Shown one piece after another: positions 9,236-18,907 of a stretch of 56,917 nt of DNA. Source of the stretch: JAJPXC01 sp964520525 (GTDB lineage: Bacteria; Bacteroidota; Bacteroidia; Bacteroidales; Muribaculaceae); the NCBI GenBank assembly GCA_964520525.1, contig CAZFNR010000009.1, positions 1-56,917 on the forward strand, in the 5' to 3' direction. The notes under the pieces were generated by a model that had not been told where the DNA came from, searched no databases, and worked only from the letters and a program-made list of their open reading frames with translations. The first letter of the stretch is position 1, and each line of letters opens with the position of its first letter. A program made the position numbers and the translations under genes.

Positions 9236-10561
9236 TTAGAAACTATATGATACTCCAATCGAGGGGGTAATAGCTGTTAAGCTGTAATCGCCCTTGAATG
9301 TCTTGGCTTCTTTTTCACCGTTGATGAGGTTTGTCTCGTAGTAGGTGCAAGAGCGGTTGTCGGCTCCCAAACCTGCTACATAGAGGAATGCCGCATCGAT
9401 TGAGAAGCCCTTGAACGGGCGGAACGACAAGCCTACCGATGGTTCGATTTTTGTCATACCCGGTGTCTCGGGGTTATAGTAGTTCTTGTCGACAGGCGTG
9501 GTGTCGACCATCAAACCGGCGCGAACGTCGAAGCGCTCGGTCAATTTGTACTCGCCACCGAGGTGGAATGTCCAAGAGTTTTTATAGTTCTTCTTGATGC
9601 TTTGGTTGAATGCCGATGCGTTGCCGGTGAACTCGAAGTCGAGTCGGTCATAGGCGTTCCACTCGGTCAGGTGGGCGTCAAGGGCGATGGTGAGTCGCTC
9701 GATAGGACGGTAGCTGATACCGAATGTGTAGATGGCTGCGCAAGGCATCTCGGCGCTGAAGTTGGCGCTGTTAATCAAGCCAAGGCTGCTTTCAAGAGCC
9801 TTCTCTGCGATTTCGTTGGCGTAGCTGACTTTAGCCGTACCCGATTTAACCTTCATCATCACCTTTGAACGGTAAGATGCGCCGATGGTCCACTGTGAGT
9901 TAATGTCCCACATCGCTCCGACGTTGACACCAAAGCGGGGGTGTGCGTCGCCTGTGAGGTTGACCGATGCCGGGACTGTTTCGCCAAAACGATAAGGTAT
10001 GCCTTGTGCGGCGAGCACTTGGTCCATCGCTTCGGGCGATACGAGCCCTTTATTGAGGTCGACGTTGCCCCATGCAACCATCAAGCCCGCGCCGATTGAG
10101 AAGTTGGGGAGTATCTTCCATGCGACCGTTGGTTGAATAGTGTATACTTTCAGATTTACCGATTGGTTGAGCAATGCGCCGGGCCAGTTGTTGGTCCAGT
10201 TGATATTGCTGCCGTATGGGGTGTAGAACGATAAACCGATCTTGAGGTTGTCGTATACGCGGAAACCGAGGTTGAAGCTCAGCGGGGTGCTCGCTTCATT
10301 GTCTGTTTCATATTCACCGGTGGCGGTTTTCACTTTTGCGGTGGGGAAAATGCCGCTGACGCTACCCGACACGTCGAGCGTCTCATCCATCCATGCCATG
10401 CCGGCCGGGTTAAATATCATACTTTCCGATTTCAATTTGAGAGCTACTCCGGTATGTCCCATACCAATCTGTTTTGCACTAAGGGTGTTTACTTGATAAC
10501 CCTCTGCCGCGGCCGAAAAAGCTGTCACAGCTATCGCCGCACTCATTAAAAATTTATTCAT
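9236..10561 (-). CDS. OmpP1/FadL/TodX family outer-membrane transport protein
   Basis: The 441-residue product has a signal peptide (MNKFLMSAAIAVTAFSAAAEG) and the FadL-family N-terminus: GYQVNTLSAKQIGMGHTGVA, where asparagine-proline-alanine (FNPAGMAW) marks the hatch region. The rest is amphipathic strands ending in YSF, the typical aromatic C terminus of an outer-membrane barrel. The family admits fatty acids and other hydrophobic compounds. I use the ATG whose first base is 10561 because it directly begins the signal peptide; the frame stays open 19 codons further upstream, across the -7 box. The gene is monocistronic between hisS and murF-alr. Confidence 0.9.
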   Translation of the reverse strand: MNKFLMSAAIAVTAFSAAAEGYQVNTLSAKQIGMGHTGVALKLKSESMIFNPAGMAWMDETLDVSGSVSGIFPTAKVKTATGEYETDNEASTPLSFNLGFRVYDNLKIGLSFYTPYGSNINWTNNWPGALLNQSVNLKVYTIQPTVAWKILPNFSIGAGLMVAWGNVDLNKGLVSPEAMDQVLAAQGIPYRFGETVPASVNLTGDAHPRFGVNVGAMWDINSQWTIGASYRSKVMMKVKSGTAKVSYANEIAEKALESSLGLINSANFSAEMPCAAIYTFGISYRPIERLTIALDAHLTEWNAYDRLDFEFTGNASAFNQSIKKNYKNSWTFHLGGEYKLTERFDVRAGLMVDTTPVDKNYYNPETPGMTKIEPSVGLSFRPFKGFSIDAAFLYVAGLGADNRSCTYYETNLINGEKEAKTFKGDYSLTAITPSIGVSYSF

Positions 10562-10588
10562 TAATAAACGTTTAGTTAAAAATTTCCG

Positions 10589-10596
10589 CAAAGATA
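10589..10596 (-). promoter_or_regulatory. Candidate -7 box for the FadL-like gene
   Basis: The minus strand reads TATCTTTG 27 bases before the chosen ATG. This box lies inside the longer open frame and so supports the shorter start. The -33 box is only weakly matched (TTGATT near 10615-10620). Confidence 0.6.
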
Positions 10597-10674
10597 ACCA
10601 TTTTTTCCGACAAATCAATCAATTTTCCTCCGCATGGCTCGATTCTTTACGGCATATCGCGCTATTCGCGTGAA

Positions 10675-13149
10675 CTATTCGCGGTAATAAACGCGTTTGA
10701 CACGGGTGGAGACCGACGAGAGTATCTCATAGGGAATGGTGTCGAGCGTGTCGGCGAGCTCGGCGGCGGGAATCTGATTTCCGAAAATCTCCACTGAATC
10801 TCCCACTCTGCATGGCGCATCGGTTACGTCAATCATGCAGATGTCCATACAGATGTTACCCACTGTCGGACAGCGGTGCCCGTTGACCATGAAATTTGCG
10901 TGTCCATTGCCGAGGTGCCGGTCTATTCCGTCGGCGTATCCAATCGGTATGGTTGCTATTTTCGAACGACGTTTCAACACTCCTCGGCGATTGTAACCTA
11001 TTGTCACACCTGCCTCCCATTCCTTGATTGAGATTATAACCGTGCGTAGTGTCGACACAGGGCGTAGGTCGCCTTGCGAGCCGTCGTTCATAGTGGGTAT
11101 ACCATAAAGGCATATTCCAAGTCTGACCATCTCGCACTGATGTTCGGGAAAACGTGTTATGCCCGTAGAGTTGAGGATGTGCCGAGCTATTTTGTGATTG
11201 AACCCGCTTTGTAGCAACTCGGCCGACCGATAAAATATTTCAAACTGTTCTTTGGTATAGTCGTCCATCGACGGGTCATCGGCGGATGCGAGATGGGAAA
11301 AGATGGAGCGCGGCGTGATGACATTTTGCCCGGCGAGAGTGGCTACTACGCGGGGGATGTCTGTCTCAAGAAATCCCAGACGGTGCATCCCGGTGTCAAG
11401 CTTGATATGCACGGGATAGTCCGTGATACCGCATTTTTCCCCTTCGCGTATAATCTCGTCAAGTATTTCAAACGAGTATATTTCCGGCTCAAGGTGATAG
11501 GCGAATAAGGCGCGATAGTTGACCACTTTGGGATTGAGTACCATGATGGGCATGGTAATTCCGGCCTTGCGCAGGTCTACGCCTTCGTCGAGCACGGCAA
11601 CGGCGAGGTAGGCCGCTCCCTGCGACTGCATGGTTTTGGCTACTTCATATGCCCCTGCGCCATAGCCCGATGCCTTGACCATCGCGACAATTCCCGTGGA
11701 CGGCCTTAGATGCGAGCGGAATATGTTGTAGTTATGCACAACGGAGTCGAGGTTGACTTCAAGCACCGTCTCATGTTGGCGCGCTTCGAGTATGTCGCTT
11801 ATTCTCTCAAAATGGAATGCCGCCGCACCCTTTAGCAATATGAGCTCATTGACAAAGTCGCTCGGTGATACCGCAGCGAGGAAATCACCTGTCGATTCAT
11901 AAAAAGAAGTCTCGCCGTAGAAATAGCGGCTGTGTCGCGATATCTCTGACCCGATACCGATGATTCGCTTTACTCCTTTGCGCCGTAGCAACATAGCTGT
12001 CGCTTTATACAGCTCTGCCGACGGAAGCGTTTCATGCATGAGGTCTGAGAGTATCACAGTCGATGTGCGCGATGCCGTTGCTCGGCGTCCCATGAAATCG
12101 AGCGCGGGACGCAGCGAATTGAAATCGGCTGTGTAGGAGTCGTGGATCAGAAGGCAGCCGTTGACCCCTTCCGCGACGTTAAGCCGCGTCCCAACGGGTG
12201 TGAGTTTTGCCATGCGTTCAGCGATAACGTCGGGTTGACAGTTGAGATAGAGCATAGCCGCGAGTGAGTGGATGGCGTTTTCTATGTCGCTTGGCGATGT
12301 GAATGGGATGGTCACGCTGTCTGATGCCAATAGATATGAGTAGTCGATGCGTGTTGAGCCATTCCCTTCAGGGGTGATTGACGTGATGTAGAGCGGGCAG
12401 TCAGGCGACGTGCGCGACCACGCTAATTCCTTGGCCGATATGAATGACTCTTCTATTGTCTCGCGTATCATTTCATTGTCGTGGTCGTAGATGATGCAGT
12501 CGCAGCCGCGTAGCAATTCCACTTTTTCACGGCATTTGGCTTTTTGCGATGGGAAGCCCTCGTGGTGTTCATCTCCGATGTTGGTGATTATCGCTACGGT
12601 AGGCGCGATTATCGATTGGAGTGCGGTCATCTCGCCGGGCAATGATATTCCCGCTTCAAATATACCGAGAGTGGTGTTCGGGTCAAGCTCCCATGTCGAT
12701 AACGGTACCCCGATTTGTGAATTGTAGCTACGGGGACTCCTGACGATGTTGTAATCGGGTTGCAGCAGTTGGTACAGCCATTCTTTGACAATCGTTTTCC
12801 CCCGGCTGCCGGTTATCCCTATGACCGGGAGTGCGAAACGCCGGCGGTGCTTCCGGGCTATAGTCTGGAGGGCTTTGAGCGTGTCAGAAACTACGAAAAA
12901 ATTGGCTAACGGAAATTCAGCCGCAAGTGGCGGCATCTTTTCGACGACAAAATTCCTTACACCGGCACTGTAAAGTTCTGCAAGATAGCGGTGACCGTCG
13001 CCCGACAGTGTCAGCAATGCGAAAAAAAGCGAGTTCTCGGGATAAGTTACCGAGCGGCTGTCGGTAAGCAGAGCATCGATATCATAGTCGGGGAACGCGG
13101 GTTCTTGTAGGTTGAGCAGCCGGGCTATTTCTGAAGCTTTGTAGGTCAT
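10675..13149 (-). CDS. murF-alr: Fused UDP-MurNAc-tripeptide D-Ala-D-Ala ligase and alanine racemase
   Basis: The 824-residue protein joins two peptidoglycan-precursor enzymes. Residues 1 to about 455 are a Mur ligase: GITGSRGKT at 111-119 is the ATP loop and NIGDEHHEGFPS the substrate motif. Residues about 460-824 are a PLP-dependent alanine racemase, with the PLP lysine at 492 in MVKASGYGAGA and the second-half motifs TIGYNRRG and IGYADGIDR. The fusion couples making D-alanine to adding D-Ala-D-Ala, and is a known arrangement in Bacteroidetes. Its start codon overlaps the stop of the GSCFA gene by one base (TAATG), so the two are coupled. Confidence 0.96.
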   Translation of the reverse strand: MTYKASEIARLLNLQEPAFPDYDIDALLTDSRSVTYPENSLFFALLTLSGDGHRYLAELYSAGVRNFVVEKMPPLAAEFPLANFFVVSDTLKALQTIARKHRRRFALPVIGITGSRGKTIVKEWLYQLLQPDYNIVRSPRSYNSQIGVPLSTWELDPNTTLGIFEAGISLPGEMTALQSIIAPTVAIITNIGDEHHEGFPSQKAKCREKVELLRGCDCIIYDHDNEMIRETIEESFISAKELAWSRTSPDCPLYITSITPEGNGSTRIDYSYLLASDSVTIPFTSPSDIENAIHSLAAMLYLNCQPDVIAERMAKLTPVGTRLNVAEGVNGCLLIHDSYTADFNSLRPALDFMGRRATASRTSTVILSDLMHETLPSAELYKATAMLLRRKGVKRIIGIGSEISRHSRYFYGETSFYESTGDFLAAVSPSDFVNELILLKGAAAFHFERISDILEARQHETVLEVNLDSVVHNYNIFRSHLRPSTGIVAMVKASGYGAGAYEVAKTMQSQGAAYLAVAVLDEGVDLRKAGITMPIMVLNPKVVNYRALFAYHLEPEIYSFEILDEIIREGEKCGITDYPVHIKLDTGMHRLGFLETDIPRVVATLAGQNVITPRSIFSHLASADDPSMDDYTKEQFEIFYRSAELLQSGFNHKIARHILNSTGITRFPEHQCEMVRLGICLYGIPTMNDGSQGDLRPVSTLRTVIISIKEWEAGVTIGYNRRGVLKRRSKIATIPIGYADGIDRHLGNGHANFMVNGHRCPTVGNICMDICMIDVTDAPCRVGDSVEIFGNQIPAAELADTLDTIPYEILSSVSTRVKRVYYRE

Positions 13150-14123
13150 TAAATCCTGGATTTAATTCGTTCTAAGGCCCTCTCGGTTTGGGGATAGGCC
13201 GATATATGTGAACTTATAAGGTGGTTAATCTCAGCCCGCTCCATTTCGAGAGCGGTCGGGTCGTCGGTCATCAATCGGTGCCGCATACGGCGCGTAAGCC
13301 GTCGTGATTGTTGGGCGAGTTGGCTTGTAGGCTCGTCGAAGAATGATTTAGCGAATATATCGTATATGTAGTCGCAGGCAGTCTCCGACGGGTGTATCAT
13401 GTCGGATGCGTAAAAGCGATAATCGCGCAAATCGTCCATCATGATTTCGTAAGACGGGAAGTATATGATGCCTTTTTCGCTGTCTGCGAGTTGGTGAGCG
13501 GCTTCGATAAGCCGGGCTTTGCTGAGTGAATTGCCATCAAGTCCATACGCTTTGTGTCGTATGGGGCTGACCGTGACTATAAATGTCACGTCAGGATTAA
13601 TCTGTCGCACGTCGCTGATGACTTGTTGCCATTGGCTCACAATTTGTTCAGGCGATAACGTGGCTACTTCAAATCGCTCTGACGGCAGTTTGTGGCAATT
13701 AGCCGCGCATTGACCTGTGAGCCGGTCGATATATGCGGTGGAACTGCCCCATGTCACAATCAAAACGCCTGCCCGTCGCAAGGCTTCGATTCCGTCGCGG
13801 AGGCTGCCGTTAATCAGTTCAAGCGTGCGTTCTTTGTCCGAACTGCATAGCGATGAGTGATGGTCAAGACTGCGCCAAAGCCCTTGATGTAGAAACAAAT
13901 CATCCGCGGTGTACTCCCTCGTTGAAATCATACGGCCAATGGCGTTGGCGATTGAAAGGGGGTTGTAGAGGGTGCCGCATGGGTTGGCTGTGACATCAAA
14001 CAGGTCGTCGGCAAGCCGGGTGCTGACATTGTCGGTAAAACAGGAACCAAGCATCAGCAAGCCGGTGTGGTGGCTGATAAGCCCTTGATGGCGAAGCGGA
14101 GGAACGACTGTGCGGAACTCCAT
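13149..14123 (-). CDS. GSCFA domain protein
   Basis: The 324-residue protein carries the family's naming motif, LGSCFTDNV, near residue 26, then the strand-helix pattern of SGNH-type esterases: WGSSTAY and a late DMIHPSETACDYI, where the aspartate and histidine sit as in SGNH hydrolases. The substrate is unknown; acting on a cell-wall or polysaccharide ester is plausible from its neighbours but is inference. No signal peptide is seen. It is the middle gene of a three-gene operon: 14 bases after the PorE-like gene and overlapping murF-alr. Confidence 0.88.
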   Translation of the reverse strand: MEFRTVVPPLRHQGLISHHTGLLMLGSCFTDNVSTRLADDLFDVTANPCGTLYNPLSIANAIGRMISTREYTADDLFLHQGLWRSLDHHSSLCSSDKERTLELINGSLRDGIEALRRAGVLIVTWGSSTAYIDRLTGQCAANCHKLPSERFEVATLSPEQIVSQWQQVISDVRQINPDVTFIVTVSPIRHKAYGLDGNSLSKARLIEAAHQLADSEKGIIYFPSYEIMMDDLRDYRFYASDMIHPSETACDYIYDIFAKSFFDEPTSQLAQQSRRLTRRMRHRLMTDDPTALEMERAEINHLISSHISAYPQTERALERIKSRI

Positions 14124-14137
14124 AACTTTGACTGGTG

Positions 14138-16108
14138 TTAATACATCTGATAGTCGATAGACAGAACCTGAAACTCTGTGCGGCGGTTAATCTGGTCGGC
14201 GATTTCTTGGTCTTCGGGGGTGAGATTGCCGATATACTCCTCGTTGAGTATATCCCCCTCTTTGAACTGCGGATGCTCGCGGGCGAGTTTTTTGGTAATC
14301 GTCTTTGGCCGCGACTCTCCGTAGCCTTGATGTTGCAAGCGGTCGGGAGCGATGCCTACCGAAATGAGGTAGTCGATGACTGACTTGGCGCGGCGGTGAG
14401 ACAGGTCGAGGTTGTAGTCGTCGTTGCCCCAACGGTCGGTGTGCGATGCCATCTCGATGGTGATGTTGGGATTGTCGCGCATCACTTGGGCCATCTCGTC
14501 GAGTGCGGTTGTCGATTCGGGACGCAACGTGGCTTTGTCAAAGTCATAAAATATATTTTCTATGACGACAGGTTTGTTGATTGACGCAAGTATGAAATCG
14601 ACACCATATTCGGCATCCTCCTCTGCTGTGTCTGACGTGAACTCTTGTTTGGCGTTGAGGTAGCCTTTGGCTCCGGCCATCATGACATATTTAACTCCGC
14701 GCTCGAGGGGAAACTTAAACGAGCCGTCTACGCGTGCCACCTCTTTTTGGTTTGAACCGTCATCGCCTACTATGCGAATTACGGCGTTGGGCACCGGCTC
14801 TTCATCGCGGTCAAGCACCCAGCCGCTAAGCCATATTTCGAGGTCGGGCAACACAAACGAGTATATGTGGTCGTAGCCGCGACCGTCGCCGCGGTTGGAA
14901 CTGAAATATCCGCTTTCGCCTTCACCGAACGTGATGCCGAAGTCGTCGCCCGACGAGTTGACAGGCAAGCCCATATTGACAACGTTCCAACCTCCCGACG
15001 GGGTGAGTTGGGCTTTAAACAGGTCAAGACCGCCATAGCCCGGATGCCCGTTTGATGCGAAGTAGATTAGGCTATCGGTGCGGACGTATGGGAACATCTC
15101 GTCGCCGGGTGTGTTGATAAATTCGCCGAGATTTTCAAGCGAACCGGCACGCTCTTTCAGATTTATGCGCCAAATATCGCGCCCTCCGACTCCACCGGGC
15201 ATATCACTCGTGAAGTAGAGATATGCACCGTCGGGCGATACTGCCGGATGCCCGTAGCTTGATAGGGTGTCGGCGGTTATTTCTAATTTGACGGGCGCGC
15301 TCCACTTGGCATCGCTGCGTTGCGAAGTGTAGATTTCAACTCCCGTGTTGGCGTTTGGCTCACGGCGAGCTTTGGTTAGGTACATCGTTTGTCCGTCGGG
15401 GCTGAACGACACTATTCCCTCGTCGCGGTCTGAGTTTAGTTCTCCTTCCACAGGCTCCGGTCGCTGCCACTCTCCACGCTCGTTTTTCGTCGAGAACCAT
15501 ATGTCACCCTTTTTCATGCCGGTGATTTCGCTCTTCTTAGTGCCGGTCACTTTCTCGTTTGTGGTGGTGAAGTAGAGCTGGTCAAATTGGTCGCCATAGA
15601 GCATCGGGGCGAAGTCGGCCCGGCGCGAGTTGAACAACTTGGCCTGCTTCACCTCATAGCGGCTTTTCCGCTTGCGGCTTTCGTTGGCTATGCGGCTGCC
15701 GACGAGACCGTTTTTGGCTATTGCCGATTTGGGGTCTTTGGCCAGATATTCCTCATAGGCATTCATGGCTTGGGCATATTTCCCGTCGGCTTGAAGCATT
15801 TCTCCAAGGTGGAGCAGTGCGGTTGAGTCGGGGTAGTGATAGCGTATGGCGTTCTGGTAGGCTGCGGCTGCCCGCGCGCTCATATTTAGCTTGCGATAGC
15901 ACTCAGCCATTTTAAATGCCACTTCGCCGCGGAGTTCGCGGTCCTCTTTTTTAGTCAGTTTGTTGTAGATTTTGCGGTAGGTGCGCGACGCGTCGTAATA
16001 CTCCCCGCGTGCCAGTTGCTCGTTGGCAGTCGACATTTTGGCACCGCCACACGATGTTAAAAATGCCAATGCGAGAACTATGGTCAATGATGCTATGCTT
16101 CTTTTCAT
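14138..16108 (-). CDS. PorE-like lipoprotein: TPR, PD40 propeller, regulatory domain, OmpA
   Basis: The 656-residue protein has a lipoprotein signal (FLTSC, Cys20), TPR repeats (about 30-150), WD40/PD40-type propeller repeats (about 170-430, e.g. VSFSPDGQTMYLTK, AVSPDGAYLYFTSD), a carboxypeptidase-regulatory-like domain (about 445-520) and a C-terminal OmpA domain (about 535-650, with LSHRRAKSVIDYL). This order is that of PorE of Porphyromonas gingivalis, which ties the type IX secretion machine to peptidoglycan; many Bacteroidetes have several paralogues, so the exact role is inference. A secreted protease with a type IX tail lies elsewhere in the window. First gene of the operon with GSCFA and murF-alr. 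Confidence 0.85.
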   Translation of the reverse strand: MKRSIASLTIVLALAFLTSCGGAKMSTANEQLARGEYYDASRTYRKIYNKLTKKEDRELRGEVAFKMAECYRKLNMSARAAAAYQNAIRYHYPDSTALLHLGEMLQADGKYAQAMNAYEEYLAKDPKSAIAKNGLVGSRIANESRKRKSRYEVKQAKLFNSRRADFAPMLYGDQFDQLYFTTTNEKVTGTKKSEITGMKKGDIWFSTKNERGEWQRPEPVEGELNSDRDEGIVSFSPDGQTMYLTKARREPNANTGVEIYTSQRSDAKWSAPVKLEITADTLSSYGHPAVSPDGAYLYFTSDMPGGVGGRDIWRINLKERAGSLENLGEFINTPGDEMFPYVRTDSLIYFASNGHPGYGGLDLFKAQLTPSGGWNVVNMGLPVNSSGDDFGITFGEGESGYFSSNRGDGRGYDHIYSFVLPDLEIWLSGWVLDRDEEPVPNAVIRIVGDDGSNQKEVARVDGSFKFPLERGVKYVMMAGAKGYLNAKQEFTSDTAEEDAEYGVDFILASINKPVVIENIFYDFDKATLRPESTTALDEMAQVMRDNPNITIEMASHTDRWGNDDYNLDLSHRRAKSVIDYLISVGIAPDRLQHQGYGESRPKTITKKLAREHPQFKEGDILNEEYIGNLTPEDQEIADQINRRTEFQVLSIDYQMY

Positions 16109-16122
16109 AATGAATTAACGTG

Positions 16123-16139
16123 ATAACCGATGTGGTTAT
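16123..16139. repeat. Small inverted repeat upstream of the PorE-like gene
   Basis: ATAACC-GATGT-GGTTAT forms a 6-base dyad 15 bases before the start codon. It could be an operator or a leader hairpin; no -7 box of the usual form is found nearby. Confidence 0.3.
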
Positions 16140-16214
16140 TTTCATTTACCGCGAATTTAATCAAATTCCATTAACTGCGCCCCACTGAGCCGATGTCGTT
16201 TTTGGTCGCTATGC

Positions 16215-16255
16215 AAAAAAAAAACGAGTCCCCGCCTTGGCTGACCGGGACTCGT
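16215..16255 (-). terminator. Terminator of the flavodoxin-hydrolase gene
   Basis: On the minus strand a 9-base perfect stem (ACGAGTCCC with GGGACTCGT, 16224-16232 and 16247-16255) is followed by a run of about ten T residues. This is a textbook intrinsic terminator, placed about 80 bases after the stop of the gene at 16334. Confidence 0.88.
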
Positions 16256-16333
16256 AGCTATGATTGGGCGACGGTTATCCCCGGCCCATAAACATTTTAA
16301 CGCCGTTGTCAAGTCTTACGGCTTTCATTGCGC

Positions 16334-17872
16334 TTATATGTTTGAATTGAAAAAGTCGGTGATTTCAGCCCACGGGATGAAGTTGCCGTTGCCGCCGTCG
16401 TAGAGGTCGCAATGGGTCGCGCCGGGCACTATGAGCAGCCGCTTATTGTCGGCATATTTGCCTGACGTGATTTTTTCGTACGCTTCCTCTCCGAAATATC
16501 GGCTATGGGCGTTCTCGCCATGAACTATCAACACCGGAGTGCGTATCTCGTCGGCCGAACACCACAGGTTTTCGTTGAGCCTCATCAATTGAGATGTGAT
16601 GTTCCATCCCATATTTGAATTGAGTGAGCGTTTGTGGTATCCCCGTTCGGGCGATTTGTAGTAGGCGATGTATTGTTTGAGGAAATCGGGCGCGTCGGCC
16701 GGGGCTGTGTCGGGGAGTCCGCCTTGCGGAGTGATTTCCTCGGCGCGATACTCCTCGGTGCGCCGACGGGCGAGACGTTGTTTCAACTCATGTCGGGCGG
16801 TCTCGTCCATTGAGTCGAAGTAGCCGCGCTGGGTCACGCGAGTGAGGTTGTAGAGCGTGATGCTTGCCGTCGCTTTGATGCGCGGGTCGAGGGCTGCTGC
16901 ATTAAGAGCGATCCCCCCCCAACCGCAAATGCCGAGTATGCCTATGCGTTCGGAGTCGATGTCGTCGCGGTTGCTGAGGTAGTCGACTGCCGCGCAGAAA
17001 TCTTCGGTATTGATGTCCATTGACGATGTGTAGCGAGGTTCGCCACTGCTTTCGCCGGTAAACGACGGGTCAAAGGCAATGGCGGCAATTCCCTGTTCGG
17101 CGAGGTGTTGGGCATAGAGTCCGCTGGCTTGTTCCTTTACAGCTCCAAACGGCCCGCTGACCGCTATCGCTGCCAATCGCCCCGCGGCGTTAACAGGCTT
17201 ATACAGGTCGGCAACTATCGTGATGCCGAAGCGGTTGACAAATGACACCTTGCTATGATCAACGAGCTTGCTTTTAGGGAAAGTTTTGTCCCAACTGTCG
17301 ATTCTTTCCGTGGGTTTGGGCAATTTCGCACTGAGTTTGACGGCTTCGTCATTGTTGGTAGCCATCCCTTCGTAACTGAACCCATACATTTCGGCAAACC
17401 GTTTCATGCTATATTCGCCGTCGTCAATCATCATTTTTGTGGGCGATGCTCCTTGGTAGACAAAGAAGAGTTTGCGCCCGTCGAAATGCCCATCGTCGAT
17501 ATGGCCGTAGAAACGTTCCATCAGGGTGCGCACCGAGGCGCAGATATTGTGCCAATAGACAGGTGAGCCGACGACAACGATGTCGGCTTCCTCCATGCGG
17601 GCTACTATTTCATAGAGCTGGTCGCCTGAAGTAGTCTGTCCATAGAAGTTGATGCGGTAGTCACAGAGGTTGAGCGTCTCATAGTTGTGACCGTCGAGCA
17701 ATTTGGCTGCGAGATGGGCGGTGTTCCCCTCTTTGTTGGGGCTCCCATTGATAAATAATATCTTCATATTGTCATTGTTGGAGGTTGATGCTACTGATTC
17801 GTTGGCCTTGCATTCTGCTCCGGTTACGCATAGAGCCGCAGCCGTCAATGCCGTTAATAATTTCTTTGCCAT
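16334..17872 (-). CDS. Exported flavodoxin-like reductase fused to alpha/beta hydrolase
   Basis: The 512-residue protein combines two enzymes. After a signal-like segment (residues 1 to about 25), residues 36-190 are a flavodoxin-fold NAD(P)H/FMN reductase (MKILFINGSPNKEGNTA, VVGSPVYWHN). From about 205 to the end is an alpha/beta hydrolase with the nucleophile elbow GICGWGG (Cys316 in place of serine), as in dienelactone hydrolases, and a C-terminal PGATHCDL histidine. An internal ATG (Met36, first base 17767) would give the same protein without signal, so the location is open. A detoxifying role towards quinones or lactones is inference. It has its own -7 box and terminator, and an AraC gene just upstream. 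Confidence 0.85.
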   Translation of the reverse strand: MAKKLLTALTAAALCVTGAECKANESVASTSNNDNMKILFINGSPNKEGNTAHLAAKLLDGHNYETLNLCDYRINFYGQTTSGDQLYEIVARMEEADIVVVGSPVYWHNICASVRTLMERFYGHIDDGHFDGRKLFFVYQGASPTKMMIDDGEYSMKRFAEMYGFSYEGMATNNDEAVKLSAKLPKPTERIDSWDKTFPKSKLVDHSKVSFVNRFGITIVADLYKPVNAAGRLAAIAVSGPFGAVKEQASGLYAQHLAEQGIAAIAFDPSFTGESSGEPRYTSSMDINTEDFCAAVDYLSNRDDIDSERIGILGICGWGGIALNAAALDPRIKATASITLYNLTRVTQRGYFDSMDETARHELKQRLARRRTEEYRAEEITPQGGLPDTAPADAPDFLKQYIAYYKSPERGYHKRSLNSNMGWNITSQLMRLNENLWCSADEIRTPVLIVHGENAHSRYFGEEAYEKITSGKYADNKRLLIVPGATHCDLYDGGNGNFIPWAEITDFFNSNI

Positions 17873-17905
17873 AAGTGGTTATACATATAACGTTTATTAC
17901 TACGA

Positions 17906-17936
17906 CAAAGTTACTGAACGGCGGTAACGGTGCAAG
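17906..17936 (-). promoter_or_regulatory. Candidate promoter of the flavodoxin-hydrolase gene
   Basis: The minus strand has CTTG, 19 bases, then TAACTTTG, fitting the Bacteroidetes -33/-7 layout. The -7 box is 33 bases before the first ATG, so the transcript would include the signal-peptide start. Confidence 0.6.
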
Positions 17937-17990
17937 TAAACGGATTATTGATTAAATAACCAAAATTTAGGGTGGTAGTGGCGTGTCAGC

Positions 17991-18887
17991 TCAAATCGCT
18001 TTACGGAATTGGGTGGGAGTTGTGCCGGTGTGTTGCTTGAAAAATCTGACGAAATGTTGAGGGTATTCAAACCCGAGCAACTCGCTCACTTGGTTTACAG
18101 CCAGATTCGTGTCGTTGAGGTATTCCTTTGCCGCCGTTATCATACGGTCGTTGATGAAGTCTTTGGCGGTTCGTCCGGTCTCGGTTTTGATGAGCTGACC
18201 GAAGTAGCCGGTTGATAGACAACATTTGTCGGCGAAATAGTTGACGGTGGGTAGCCCGTCGCTGGCGGCATTGTTTTTGATGAAATCGCGGAGCATCGAG
18301 TCAAATTGTTGCACCACCGAGTGGTTTATCTCTTCTCGACTGATGAATTGGCGGTCGTAGAATCTCAAACAGTGGTTGAGCAGAAGCTCTATGTTAGTGA
18401 CTATCAGCTCGCGCGAATGGCTGTCGATGGCGTGATGCAATTCGGCTTCAATCATCGAGAGCAACTGGCGGAAAACATCCACTTCACCGTCTGAAAGATG
18501 TAGAGCTTCGGTGCTGCTGTATGAAAAAAAATCGTAGCGGCGCATATTCCGGCCTAAATTGGTGCGCCGCAAGAAGTCGGGGTGGAACAGCAGTCCCACA
18601 CACCGCGGGCGGATAGTGCTATTGGTGGTTTCCACGGTCACTGTCTGCCCCGGCTCAAACGACGTTACTGTCTGTGCGTCGAAGTCGTATGGCGTTCGCC
18701 CATACGACAAGTTACACCCCTTTGTCTCTTTAAGCCAGATTGCGTAAACCCCGTAGTGGATTTGGTATTTTGAAACGGTCATGGCGGTTGAGCGTTCAAT
18801 GTGTACTACGCTCACTAACGGGTGTAGCGTCTCCGCTCCGTAGTAGTCGTTGACTTGCTGTATGGTGTCGAAGCTGATTTCTTCCAT
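17991..18887 (-). CDS. AraC family transcriptional regulator
   Basis: The 298-residue protein has an N-terminal sensing domain with no recognisable ligand signature and a C-terminal AraC pair of helix-turn-helix motifs from about residue 195. Motifs include LPTVNYFADKCCLSTGYFGQL in the first helix pair region (split across residues 204-224) and VNQVSELLGFEYPQHFVRF with KQHTGTTPTQFR in the second. It lies 118 bases upstream of, and on the same strand as, the flavodoxin-hydrolase gene, which is its most likely target (inference). It is transcribed away from priA out of a shared 124-base region with a palindrome. Confidence 0.93.
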   Translation of the reverse strand: MEEISFDTIQQVNDYYGAETLHPLVSVVHIERSTAMTVSKYQIHYGVYAIWLKETKGCNLSYGRTPYDFDAQTVTSFEPGQTVTVETTNSTIRPRCVGLLFHPDFLRRTNLGRNMRRYDFFSYSSTEALHLSDGEVDVFRQLLSMIEAELHHAIDSHSRELIVTNIELLLNHCLRFYDRQFISREEINHSVVQQFDSMLRDFIKNNAASDGLPTVNYFADKCCLSTGYFGQLIKTETGRTAKDFINDRMITAAKEYLNDTNLAVNQVSELLGFEYPQHFVRFFKQHTGTTPTQFRKAI

Positions 18888-18907
18888 CGTTTACCTATTT
18901 GTAAAAG

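Noticed and set aside
10652..10683. Direct repeat CTATTCGCG near the murF-alr stop
   Set aside because: Two 9-base copies, one partly inside the coding sequence, with no wider repeat; likely chance.
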